Origin: Cryphonectria parasitica EP155
Taxonomy: Eukaryota; Ascomycota; Sordariomycetes; Diaporthales; Cryphonectriaceae
NCBI RefSeq assembly: GCF_011745365.1
Contig: NW_024468913.1
Span: 3,286,001-3,350,000 of the forward strand
Direction: 5' to 3'
DNA length: 64,000 nt
The translations under genes and the position numbers were made by a program. Shown here in pieces: positions 24,606-36,454 of this stretch (its first letter is position 1; each line of letters opens with the position of its first letter). The notes under the pieces are model-generated. The model was not told the DNA's origin. It did not search any database and worked only from the letters and a program-made list of their open reading frames with translations.

Positions 24606-27291
24606 AGGCGACCCCGAGAAGAAGCAGACCGCCTTGGAACAGCTGGAAATCAGCTAGATACCGTGCTTGTCGCATCCTCCGGCTGTCACTGATGGTGACG
24701 AGGCTGATGGGCGATGGAAGTCAATTGGGGTCGGACCTGTGACCAGACGGCTCTGCTGAGGTCGCAGACGCATCGGCATCATCAATGAGGCGCAGGCCCA
24801 TCAATCACAGGTGTTCCGAGGGCAGATCCCCGAGAAATATCGTTGAATATCAGGGGGGCGTGTGTCCATATGTGATGGGGACTTGATGGCAAGACGCGAG
24901 GCGGAGGATAGGCAGACGCGGCAGCTCCCACCAGCGATAGAAGGGTAGATGGAGGGACTTACAAGTCATTCATAAAACTGACAGACCCCAGGCAGCAAGA
25001 AAATAGAGGATTGAACAAGATTCCTTTGGTCGGTAGAGGGGGGAATGGTTGGTGGTGATGTGGGTTGGGGAGCGGTATTGGTGTCTGGACGTTACTTGCG
25101 TGCGGGTGGATGAGGGAAAGGAAGGCAGAAGTCGGTAAATTTCAAAGAGTGACAAGTGCAGTGGTGGGCAAATCCAGTAGAGGGACAGTGGGCAAGGTCG
25201 CAGGGAGTTGGGGTCCAGGTGGTCTGAGCTGAAGTACTTGCTAGGGGGGCTAACGAGCTTGCTGTGGAGTCACGCTGTGAATCTGTTAGTGGCCTGGCAT
25301 AGGTGTGACTAGCTGGGGCTATTCCACCACTACTTTTGGGACCTCGATGGGGCTGACATCAAGTTACTGTTCCTTAAGTGTGTTCCTAGCTGCAGGTCAG
25401 CCTACCTAACATGCAAACCAGTCAGCTTTTGACCTTGCTAACCTTCTTAGCTATTGTCACCAGGGCTAGTCATTGTTGCTCTTTTCTTTTATTCTTAATC
25501 TTTCTATGACTGACTGTTGAGATGGCTCAGAAGGAGACACAATAGCAGAGGCTTGATAATGGGCTGTTTGCAAACTGCTCAACCATGGAAGTCACAAAAA
25601 GAAAATGAGCATCTTTAGCTTTACAGGGAACAACTTTTGCTTGCATACTCCTACTGGCTCATAACACTTTGCAAGAAGCCTTTCAAGATTGGCTTGCCTG
25701 CTTGCCTTGTTCTGTATACTGAATGGTCTGACTTGATGCAGCTGGCAAGGGCTATGCATGCGGGCTTTTGAAGGCCAGAGGTATTTGTTAGGCAAAGGAG
25801 CAAAGAGATGTATGAAGAAGAAGAGGTGGACAAGCTGTGGCATGTTCAACCATATAGGCAAGAATAACAGAGCACACAATCATAAGTTCGGTGTGTGTTT
25901 CATGTTGCACACCACCTTGAAATTGACGCTCTGATAAAATAGGTCCTGAAGTGCCAGTGTTGCGCTGGATCTTCCAGGCGGGGCAGCTGAGAGTGTATCT
26001 CAGCTGCCTGCCTTGATGACCACAGATGGGCTAAAATTATGAAAACGGTCATCTCGGACTCACACAGATCGAGAGGCCGCTGCGGCACCTCAAAGAGCTG
26101 AGTTAACAGCATAGAGTATCTACTAAATGATGTATAATATAATATATGGTCCTTTGAGTGTTATCCTAGAGTTTGTAGGGGTGGGCGACTGGCGGAGTTT
26201 AAAGTGCAACCCGCACCACAGAAAGGAAGAAAAAGTGCAGAGCCGGACCCTGACAGAGGGTTGCCCTGCCGTACCAAGAGAACTAAATTCAAGACTTCAA
26301 CTGTAGAAACTGAAGAGTCACAAAGTAGCGTGGTCTAAACAACCTTATAGGCAGCCTACAGAGGGGTTTAATGATGCCCAAAGAAATGTTGTATGTACTA
26401 ACTACAACAATTATGACAGCGATGAGGGTAAGGAGAGCCAAGGGCTGCTGCACCTGGTATATCTAAATCGGGTGAAGCATGGATGACTTGATTGTATTTA
26501 CAATATACTATAGTACACAGCTCTGTGGCAGTCGTCGGTCCCCTGCTCTTCCCTTTTTGGGACCATGCATGGATGGCATCTGGCCTCAGCATTGGTACAG
26601 TTTGCACTCAGAAAGAGAGAAGCAACTCCCTTTGTGCCCATTTAGGCTGGCCAGTGAGGGCACACCCGTGGAACTACATTGTGCCTGCTAGTTCTAGCTA
26701 CATCCTCTTGTTACACAGCTTATATTAACACACACGGTATGTGCTGCATGATATCTTGAAGATTGGCACTGTAGGTTGTAAGGCTGAATGATTGACCAAC
26801 CTTGAGGAGACCTTGCATCATCTAAGACTAGGCGGCCTTGAAACGGGCGGCGCTAGCGTACGACGGAAGCGCAGGTTGTAGTAAGCACCCCTGCCCACTG
26901 ATGTCCACCTATCAATGGCCGTCTGATTATTGACCTGCCCCGCGCTGCACGGGCAGGCTAGTTAGTCCCGCGCATGGTAAAAGGGCCACAAATTCCATCG
27001 CCGCCCAGCACTGTCTGACCAAAAAGAGAGAGAAAAAAAAAGGTCCCAACCGTAACACCGTCGTCCACTGACAGTACTTCCTACGTGGCCGTCTTTGTTC
27101 TAACGCCTTCCAACCCTTGGTCGAAACTGGCCTATCGCTTTTCATTCATTACCAAACCATAATAGGGTGGGCAGTGCCTGCGACGGCCGATCTCAAAGTC
27201 GTCTTGAGGATTTTCTGAACCCACCAAGACATTCAATCCTGTCCAACACCTCTGCAACCACATCCACACCGCCCTCAGAGTCGCTGTCATC
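24606..27291. other. Long gene-free spacer between divergent CHD1 and RLI1
   Basis: About 2.7 kb with no frame of coding character on either strand. It is more A+T-rich around 25.3-26.8 kb than the flanking genes and holds one perfect 11-bp inverted repeat near 26.0 kb. It must contain both promoters and possibly long leaders. No transposon ORF or tRNA seen. Confidence 0.5.
25982..26008. repeat. Perfect 11-bp inverted repeat (hairpin)
   Basis: GGCAGCTGAGA at 25982-25992 and its exact complement at 25998-26008, with a 5-base loop GTGTA. It lies in the CHD1-RLI1 spacer with no gene beside it. Confidence 0.9.
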
Positions 27292-29731
27292 ATGGCCGAC
27301 AAACTCACGCGGTATGGAACAGATACTTCTTTGGTTCCAGAGTCTTCCTGGACAATCTGCTGACAAACGTTTCGCAGTATCGCTATTGTGAATAGCGACA
27401 AGGCATGCCGCACCCCGCCCCGCTACCCCGCCATACACAATATTAAGAGGATGATGGACTGACCATGATGATACGTTCCGGGCACAACAGTGCAAGCCGA
27501 AGGTGAGTCAATCCATCTCGTGAACCCTGCACCTCAGAAACAGTCAAGTCAGGTGTACTGATGTTGAGTTTCCTCAGAAATGCCGTCAAGAATGCAAGAA
27601 GTCGTGTCCTGTTGTGCGCAGCGGCAAGCTTTGTAAGTCCCCGACGACCGATCCTCTCTTCTCGTCCCACCCTCTCTCTTTCGCCTGCTGACCTTTACGA
27701 CCCAGGCATCGAGGTTACTCCTGACTCTCGGCTTGCTTTCCTTTCCGAGTCCCTCTGCATAGGATGCGGTATCTGTCCCAAGAAGTGTCCCTTCGGCGCC
27801 ATCACCATCATCAACCTGCCCACGAACCTCGAGACCCAGGTCACCCACCGTTACTCCGCCAACAGCTTCAAGCTCCACAGACTGTGAGTCGACAATAAGG
27901 CATCAAGTGTACTCTATACTCGGAACTAATGGGGTTATAGGCCAATGCCGAGGCCCGGAAATGTGCTTGGTCTCGTCGGAACAAACGGTATCGGAAAGAG
28001 TACTGCGCTTAAGATCCTCAGCGGGAAACTGAAGCCCAACCTGGGAAGATACGACAACCCGCCGGATTGGGAAGATGTCATAAAATACTTCAGAGGCTCG
28101 GAGCTGCAGAATTACTTCACCAAGCTACTGGAGGACGATCTCACATCTGTTGTGAAGCCCCAGTACGTCGACCAGCTGCCTCGGGCCATCAAGGGCACCG
28201 AGAAGAGTGTCAATGCTCTCATCAACAAGCAGAGGCAGCTTGACAATCTGGATGAAGTCCTCGACGTCCTAGAGCTGCGACACATCTACGAACGTGATGT
28301 CACCAAGCTGTCTGGTGGCGAGCTTCAGCGGTTCGCCATCGGACTGACCTGCGTAGGTTTCTGCCCTCGATTATGCTAGCGAAGAGAGAACCAAGGCTAA
28401 TCCCTTACATAGGTCCAAAACAAAGATGTGTACATGTTTGACGAGCCTTCCTCGTATCTCGATGTCAAGCAGCGTCTGGCCGCGGCCAGGATGATCAGGT
28501 CGCTATCCAAACACGACAACTATATTATCGGTATGTGATGCCTCCTTGTCATCTTGCGATGACCTCTAGCGCCTTATATGTCACAAACTAATCGACTTTA
28601 CAGTTGTCGAGCACGATCTCAGCGTCTTAGATTACCTTTCAGACTACGTCTGTGTCCTCTATGGTCAGCCAGCAGTGTATGGTGTTGTGTCTCTCCCCCA
28701 CAGTGTTCGCGAGGGTATCAACATCTTCCTCGATGGACACATTCCGACGGAGAACCTGCGGTTCCGCGATGAGTCCCTCACCTTCCGGATTGCCGAAGCC
28801 TCTGATCAGTTCGACAATGACCAAACACGTGCCTTCACTTATCCGCGCATGGAGAAGACCTTGGGCGACTTCCACCTCGAGATCGATTCCGGCAGCTTCA
28901 CTGATTCAGAGTATGTCTATACAAGCGCAAGAGCTTTCTGGCCCACCATAGACTAACGTTGTCACAATAGGATCCTCGTCATGATGGGTGAAAATGGTAC
29001 CGGAAAGACCACGTTCTGTCGCCTTCTCGCCGGCGCTTTGAAGCCCGATGGAACCGCGAAGGTACCAGAAATGAAGATCAGCATGAAGCCGCAAACCATC
29101 ACGCCCAAGTTTGAGGGAACTGTTCGCCAGCTGTTCTTCAAAAAGATCAGGGCCTCTTGTGAGTGACATCTCACTGCACTAAATTTGTCTGGAAGTTTTC
29201 GCTAACCGCTTCTATGCAGTCTTGTCTCCCCAGTTCCAGACCGATGTCGTAAAGCCGCTCAAGCTTGACGATTTCATTGATCAGGAGGTCAAGCACTTGT
29301 CTGGTGGTGAATTGCAGCGTGTCGCCATCGTCCTGGCCTTAGGTCTCCCTGCCGACATTTATGTTATCGACGAACCATCCGCCTACCTGGACTCCGAGCA
29401 GCGTATCATTGCCGCTCGCGTCATCAAGCGCTTCATTATGCACGCCAAGAAGACAGCTTTCATCGTCGAGCACGACTTTATCATGGCCACGTACTTGGCT
29501 GACCGTGTCATTGTCTTCGACGGCCAGCCGGGTGTTGACGCCCATGCCAACAAGCCCGAGTCTCTGCTCACCGGTTGCAACACCTTCCTCAAGAATCTCG
29601 ACGTGACTTTCCGCCGTGACCCCGTCAACTACCGTCCGCGTATCAACAAGGGAGGCTCCCAGCTCGACCAGGAGCAGAAGCTCACTGGCAACTACTTCTT
29701 CCTTGAGGACAATGACAAGGTCACTGCTTGA
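27292..29731 (+). CDS. RLI1: ABC protein Rli1/ABCE1, ribosome recycling factor
   Basis: Soluble iron-sulfur ABC ATPase that splits ribosomes after termination and acts in initiation and ribosome export; cytosol and nucleus. Ten exons: 27292-27311, 27378-27402, 27491-27502, 27578-27632, 27706-27883, 27941-28352, 28413-28530, 28604-28910, 28971-29158 and 29220-29731. The product is 608 residues, as in yeast Rli1. Seen: the first ferredoxin-like cluster cysteines Cys16, Cys21, Cys25 and Cys29, the second cluster in [12 protein letters not shown], Walker [10 protein letters not shown], signature LSGGELQR, Walker [11 protein letters not shown], then the second cassette with [17 protein letters not shown] and [10 protein letters not shown]. 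Exon 3 has only 12 nt (CKPK) and carries Cys16; the intron before it has a GC donor (27403). All other introns are GT-AG. Confidence 0.95.
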
Positions 29732-31200
29732 AGCAGTGTTCTTCCATAATCACAACCAGGGTGACAAGGAGGACACCTTGCCCCAACCACATCACCACCA
29801 TAACCGCTACAATGCATCATCGGGCCAAGGCGTTCTAGGTGTCCAAAAGAAAGGTGCTGCCCGAGGCAGGCGTGGCTCTTCTGGTGAATTGGGTCTCGAG
29901 GAGAGCGGCTCGAGCGAGGACGACGATCCCGACATCTGACAACGGCGACGGCGGTCTATCCCCTGTTGCCTGGTCCTACGAGACATGATGGATCTGGGGC
30001 TTTTATCCTTATCTGAACATTTTGTTATTTCTCATCCTTCTCAATTGCTGAAAGTCGTTACTGCCCTTTCAAATGTAGGATCGAGAATCGCATCTGTCTT
30101 TGTAGATTGAGGGGCAATGGGTCAAGAGGGTGACCGCCGTCTTGGGGCATATCGGAGGATATGCTTTGCGAACACATCTTTGCGCAGTAGGTAGAAAGCG
30201 GGGGCGGGGAGCACATGAAAGTGAAAACATAGGCACCAGACAAATTGCACGTGCTCGAATTTGAAAAGTTGTCCATGCAAATCTTGAAAAAAAATAATAA
30301 TTTATCATTCTTTCTACATGGATTCCTCAAAAGCTAGCTAGGGTGTACTGATACGGCGCATCGAATACATTGCAGCCGTGGCGAAATGAAAATAATGGGA
30401 AGAAAGGCTTGCGGTAAAGGTGATTGCTACCGCCCATTGACATTTCCTTTCGAGTGCTAAAGTCGGGTGAGAGTCGGTAGGATAGGTAGGTACACGTACA
30501 CAACCAGGCAATCAGTCGCTCAGACGCCAAATTTCTATCTTCCTCGGTCAAGATCGAATGCTTGCTCGCCCATTGAACGGTGACACTCGAACGTATAGCC
30601 GTTTTCGAAGTCTTGGGGTCATTTGGACTTGCGGACGTGCGGCCCCTCCTTAAGAAGGGTAAGAAATAAGAAAAAGAGAAAAAATGCCGGAGAAGGGACG
30701 TTCAGTGCCCAGAATGTCGTAAATGGGTGTGACGAGGCTGTCAGGTTGCCTGTTTGGTCCGGTGTGTGTCATCTTGCCCACTACGACAGTAAGTCGGAGA
30801 CGATTGCCGTACGTACTTATGGCGACACGAGTGCCTCAAGGCATGCCTTTCCGCAGCCCGTGCCATGCCTCGACCATGGGTTGGTCAAGTCATCCCTTAA
30901 CGAAAGAAAGTGCCGCGCCCTTCCATGATTCTGTCCCCTGCTGTTGTATAGTCCTCCTCAATTCGTATGCGATCCTGTCACCGGCAGCCCAACAGCGTAT
31001 GCGCCTCGAGTTGTGTAAATGGGGACAGTTTGCGTTATGAACCGGGGGCGCTCCAGATTATTGCTGCAGAAAACCTTTTGAGTCTGAGCACGTGAAGACC
31101 GGCTGGCGTACACCATCTCAACCCGCTCAGTGCTGGAGTAGAGGCTGTTTAACCTCTTCTTGGCTCTGCCTACGTCCCAGCCAGATGCGAGAAAGAGCCT
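29732..31200. other. Convergent spacer downstream of RLI1
   Basis: About 1.5 kb between RLI1 and PRP40 3' ends. One short open stretch directly after RLI1 (to a TGA at 29937-29939) has coding-like composition but lies in another frame and has no start of its own. Nothing else seen. Confidence 0.45.
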
Positions 31201-33925
31201 TTAGTCCTCCTCGATTTCTCCCTCCTCGCTGCCAGAATGGACACCTGCAAGGTCTTCCTTGGGTAGCGGTTGGGGAGGCTGGGGAGGAGGCTGGGGAGAT
31301 CTAGTTCTGAGACGGCCATCACGACGGGGGGTACGCTCACGAGGTGAATTTTCAGTCTTCAATCTCTGTGTATGATGTTAGTGCTAATGCGCAAACGAAC
31401 AAGGATCGGCAAATGGCATACCTTCGAGTCTCTTGAGTCCGGACGACGTTCGTCTTCGTCATCCGCACGACGCCTTCTCGGTAGGCTCGGCTTCTCGTCG
31501 CCATAATTCAGGCCGTCAACGTCGCGTTCGACGACGCGGCGACGGTAAGACCGCTCACGCTCTTCCTCACGGTCACGCCGCTCGCGTTCGTAATGACTCA
31601 AGGGCTCATCTCGGCGAGAGCGTGGCGGGCGGTCGTAATCACGATCTCGTTCCCGATCCCGATCCCGCTCCCGCTCACGATCCCGATCCCGTTCACGTTC
31701 ACGATCTCGGTCACGCTCTCGCTCGCGATCGCGGTCTCTGTAACGGTCCCGGTCCCGGTCCCGGTCACGCTCCCTTTCTCTCTCTCGGTACTCACGATCA
31801 TCATGCCCGCCTGACGACCTGTGATCTGACAGTAATGTCTCGGCCATGCTAGACTTGCGGTAGTTCCGTTCACGTTCGGCAATGGCCTTGCGGCGATCGG
31901 CCTCATAGAGATCGGGTTCTGGGCTGCGGGATCTGGTATGTCCCCTGCGGTGAGATCGCTCACCTCGGTCTCTCTCACGCTCTCTGTCCTTGTCTCGATG
32001 TCGATCGCGCGACCGCTCGCGCCGTCGCTGTCGGTCTCTTTCCTTTTCCAAATCTTCTTCTTTCTCCCGGAGCCGGCGCATGTGCCTGTCAAAGGTGCTA
32101 CGACGCACGTCTTCCGAGGACACTGCCTGAAACTCGGGGGCCTTTTCAAGGCGGGCTTTGACCTTTTCGTAAGTGTCTTTCACAGTGATGGGGGGGTCCA
32201 GACGTTTCAGGAATGCCTTCAAATCGTCGACCGGCCGACGCTGGTGCTGGCGATCAGCCGGTCGGTCCTCTTCCGGCTTCGTCTTCTTCTCCTGGAGCTG
32301 CAGACGTGGTGTCAGTGCTAGCAATAAGTATGAGAGGACAAGGCCAGACTCACTTTCTCAAAGATGAACTTCAATATATCCCGATCAATGTTAGCAGTAC
32401 GGCGATCTTCCTTCATCACTGCAAGGAAATCCTGGAAGTCGGTCTTGGGAGTGATCTCGAACCGTTTGTCCTGCATCCATGTCAGAGTCTGGACTACATG
32501 TGGGCATCTCTGGGGCACTCACATGAACCACATCCGCAACGTCGTTGCGCGTCCCTCGCAGGCCGCGCTCCTCTTCCTCTACCAGGTCCCAGAACAATTC
32601 CTGTGGAGTCGACCCATTCTGGCCGATCATGGCCTCGTAGCGTGGGTCGTTCTCGATTAAGGGGAAGATCTGACTCCATTTCGTGCCGGCCTTGATCTTG
32701 TTATCCTTTTGGAGTTCTCGGAGGAGGCTCCTGAAGCCATCACGGTTTTGACGCTCTTTCCTCTGCTTTCGCGCCTTTTGGGCTTGTCGCGTGTCGTTGA
32801 ACGTGCGCTCCACAGCCTTCATGTGGTTTTGAAAGACAGTCAGGATATCAAATTTGCTCAAGGACTTGTACTTCTCGTCATTTTGGAACGGCTCTGTACT
32901 GGAGATGATGTCCTGAGCCTCAGACCAGCGGGTGTACGGCTCCAAGTTGAGTTTCGGCAGCAGATCAATCAGACCATCCATAGCACTCTTGCGCAGGGAT
33001 GCCTTCTGTTCTCGGTGCGCCTTCTTGAGGTCAACGATGTAGTCCTCAAAGAGCTGGCGACGCTCTCCCTCGTCGTTTGTCGAGCGGAAGATGGTCTCGC
33101 CTTCGATCATGGGTCGGGCTGTCTTCCATCTTGTGTAGTACTTGATCTCGGGATGGCTTCTCAGCATCGTGGCAAAATCAGCACGGAGCTTGGTCAGTCT
33201 TTCTTTGGCCTTCTCTTTATCCTGGGCGATCACGTCGCTGCAGTACCTCTCGAAGGCAATTTTCCGTTCCCGGGGATCCTTAATCGCCCTATACTGAGGG
33301 TCTTTCAGGATAGCGCGAAGCGTCTGCTCCCAAGTCCAGTCAGGCTGCACACCACTGCGACGGAGAAGCTTGACGAAAGCAGCCTCGGCCTCCTCAGGCG
33401 TGGCGAACTCAGGCTCCTCGCTTGCGGGCACAAACTGCTGGGCTCGTAGGTCGTTTCCAAAACCCAACTGCCGTGATTCGCCGATCGGCTCGCGTTGGTC
33501 GCGGAATCGGTCGAAGCCCTGACCGCCAGAGCCTCCAGGTGTAGGTGTAGGGAAGGGGCCTGCCGGGGTGGCAGGAGTTGTCGGTGTATCGGTCGCCCCC
33601 AGAGCCCGCTTATAGACATCCGGCATTTCCCATGAACTCGTCTTGGTCTCGGTATTATACCAGTACTTCCTACCACCCTCTGCGGTATACTCTTTCCACG
33701 GCTGATTCGCGAGAGCGCGCTGCGTTAGGTGTTAGAGTGTGTCTGCCCTGTGGGGATCTCTTGGTTTCGAAGGCTCACCTCGGCCGGGGACATCATCTCC
33801 TCGGGCTTCGTCCATTGCGTCTGCTTGGTGATATTATTGTAGTAATACACGCGATTGTCGGGAGTGCGATGTTCCTGCCAGGCCGCAGCTCCAGGGCTGG
33901 GAAACGGCGCATGCATGCCATTCAT
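31201..33925 (-). CDS. PRP40: U1 snRNP splicing factor Prp40 (WW and FF domains)
   Basis: Pre-mRNA splicing factor that bridges the U1 snRNP at the 5' splice site to the branch-point complex. Exons on the minus strand are 33925-33779, 33719-32523, 32470-32354, 32297-31422 and 31365-31201; four introns of 52-59 nt, 833 residues. Two WW domains: W16/W39 ([13 protein letters not shown]) and W57/W79 ([13 protein letters not shown]), joined by a short linker split by intron 1. Repeated FF domains follow, for example [23 protein letters not shown], with further repeats to about residue 560. The C-terminal third is dominated by Arg-Asp/Arg-Glu repeats (about 658-708) and ends GEIEED. The last exon is short but in phase and ends at TAA 31201. 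Yeast Prp40 is shorter (583) and lacks the charged tail. It diverges from TRS65. Confidence 0.94.
31637..31787. repeat. Degenerate hexamer tandem repeats coding Arg-Asp/Arg-Glu
   Basis: CGATCC/CGGTCC/CGTTCA-type 6-base units inside PRP40 exon 4. On the coding strand they read alternating Arg and Asp or Glu codons. Confidence 0.85.
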
Positions 33926-34495
33926 CGTTGCGCCTTGAACTGTTTGGTTCGAGTGGACCAGAAACACGACAACAGAATACAGATAAATGTGCTGTATTAA
34001 TAAACCTGCGATCCGGAAAGTAAAAAAGAGGGGGGAGATATCAGCACCAAGACCAGCACTGAACAGTCTACGGGGCTTACTGTAGAGGTTGGTTGATCTC
34101 TTAGGCGACAGGCGAAGGAAAAAGACAAAAACTGAGGTTGGCTGCAAACATTGAGAGTGGGAACAGGGAGCGCGTGCACGGGCCAGGAACGCCATCGCTT
34201 GTACTTGAGTACTTTCATACCTTCCAATTCTGCTATGGTACTTCCAGGGTACATACCCCCCTTGAACAGCCCCACCAGGAGCTCCTTGATCCCTGGCCTA
34301 GCAGCGACTCGATGCGATATACTACGTCGTCCTCTACTGCTTCCCTCCTGCAACAACACTGAACTCGTTCTATATACCGCTGATTGTTAACACACCAGGA
34401 CCTCCGTAACGCCCGGAGGCTGGCCAGATATCTCTTGCGACGGGCAGAAACATGATCATGGTCTAGAACCGTCGCACCTGGAGAGAAACTGCAAA
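33926..34495. other. Divergent promoter region of PRP40 and TRS65
   Basis: 570 bases between two opposite start codons, the shortest divergent gap in the window. No clear TATA element. A GA/GGGG stretch lies near 34020-34040. Confidence 0.5.
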
Positions 34496-36454
34496 ATGGC
34501 AGTCCCCTCCCAAATCCAAGACACTGCCGTAGGGGCTGGGGATTCTGCCTTTTTGGCACAATCATATCTGACCTACTTGATACCCTATCGAACCAATGTC
34601 GATATGAAGGAGGAGGTAGAGAAGGCCATTGCTACCAGTCAGCCTCTGGCGGATATAGCGTCCAGGCCTTGGTTCCTCTTCGGTATGGAAACCCTCCTGG
34701 CACGCTGCTCGGCCCCTGAAGTTCTCGCGTCTCACAATACTCATTCATAGATGCCAGATGAAACCGTCGACATTTTCCTAATTCTCAAGACGCATGGCCT
34801 GACCGACGAGACGTTGCAACATTATTCGAAAAGACTCCTGCTGTCAGTCCAGGCGCAAGTACTCAACACCCCTTCGTCGGACAGAGTCGATACGGCGCCT
34901 CCTTCCGAGGTGATTTACAATGGAGAGGTCGAGGGCGTGCAGAGCCCGATTGGTACAGTTGACGGCGGAGGCGACGTCGCTGAGGCAGGGCTCACCAAAT
35001 ACACAATTTGGAAGACGTCCATCTTCTTGACGAGACCGAGGCTGCGGCTTTTCGGACCCCTGGTCGTGTTCACAGCGACAGCAAGCCTGAAGCCTGATCC
35101 GGCGCATTTTGGAGAGCAGCAGAATGGGTATCTCGAGAGTGGCGTGCCTGCTGGACTGAATCTTCTCGAGTCCTTTGCCCGAGATCCCTCGCTTGGAGGC
35201 GTCAAGCCTCGACTGTCTGCCGTACGCGTGTCGCGAGTAGCGCCAGCTACGCAGATTACCAAAGACTCCTTTCCCATGCTCAGGGGCTTGCAGAACCTCT
35301 GCAGGAAGATCTATCCCGCAGTCCACACCCGGGTACGGTTCTCGCGGCCAAACGCTCTCCCGCCCAGTCCGGCGATCATAGCGCTGCTAGAGATGGACTT
35401 CACGCCGTATTTCGACTGTGTCGTCACCGTGGACAAGATCGAGCTGAATATACCAGAGGGTCAGGTGGAAGACCTCAACGACAGCACTGGCCTCGATCTT
35501 CCTCTTCAGTGTGTTGCTCATGACCACCTCACTCTGATGTACCGACTTGCGCCCAAGGGAAGCGACATTCCCTCCAAGACCCCGAACCGCGACCTCTTCA
35601 TTTCGATCGAGTGCACAGCACTCGTTGAGCCCGAGGCCTGCAAACCAAAGATCCGCATGGCATGGTCGACGGTGCTGGACTTCACCCTTCCCGTGAACCC
35701 CGGCTTCGGCACAGGCGTGACCAAGCCCTTCCAAAGATCTCATCGCCCCACGCAGCTCTCAATCGGCGATGGTGCGAGCTTTGTCCTACCGTCCGTCGCA
35801 CGTCCGGACTCGATTCCAAGCCTCGAGGCCGCCACCGACCGCTCGCTCACCATTGACAACGTTATTCCAGAGTTCGGCATCACCATGACTTTCACTTCGC
35901 AGCCGGGGCCCACTTATCCAGGCGACGAGTTTGTCTGGACCGTCTTCGTGGTAAATCGCGCCTCGGGTGCCACAACCCCCGTCGGACCCGCTGCTGCTAT
36001 CCAATCACCACCTCGCAAACTCGGCCTCGTAGCAGTCCCCAAGCGACGACGGAACGACATGCGCGTCATGCGACCGCCCTCCACAGCCGGGGCACGACGC
36101 AAGTCCGTCGCTGCCGTGGTGCACAGCAACACGCACCACGGCCATGGCCATGGCCCCGACCCTGACGCAGACACCACGTCTCTCGAAGTAGCAGACGCCG
36201 TCTTAGACGAGAACATCGTGCACGCCATGCAACACAGCAGTCTCGTGGACACCACAGATGTGGTATGCCTGTCTGCAGACGTGCGTGTGGGCCCGCTAGC
36301 CCCGAACGCGTGCCACGTCGTTGAGTTGCGGTTCCTGGCGCTCAAGGAAGGGATTGTTGGAATTGAGTGTATTCGGGTGGTAGATCTGGGAAGTCAGGAG
36401 CATGTGGATATCAGGGAGTTGCCGGTTATGGTTGTGGAGAGGAGAATAGACTGA
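34496..36454 (+). CDS. TRS65: TRAPPII trafficking complex subunit Trs65
   Basis: Subunit of TRAPPII, the exchange-factor complex for Golgi Rab GTPases. Exons are 34496-34682 and 34758-36454; the 75-nt intron has a GTATGG donor and CAG acceptor and joins RPWFLF to DETVDIFLILKT. The product is 627 residues. Without splicing, the frame hits a TAG at 34748-34750 that is followed at once by an in-frame ATG, so an automatic call could wrongly start at 34751 and lose 62 residues. The body is rich in beta strand and ends with the family C-terminus IRVVDLGSQEHVDIRELPVMVV. A His-rich loop (HHGHGHG, encoded near 36136-36154) and a basic patch (VPKRRRNDMR) interrupt the last domain. Assignment rests on overall similarity to the fungal Trs65 family and the conserved ends. 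Confidence 0.88.

Noticed and set aside
31433..31852. Plus-strand 139-codon frame opposite PRP40
   Set aside because: It arises from the RD/RE hexamer repeats read in antisense; composition is repetitive and has no domain.
33941..33960. GGTTCGAGTGG as a tRNA B box
   Set aside because: Surrounding bases cannot be folded into acceptor and anticodon arms, and it lies in a gene leader.
34496..34750. Separate 84-codon gene before TRS65
   Set aside because: Splicing from 34682 to 34758 joins it in phase to the Trs65 body and removes the stop codon.
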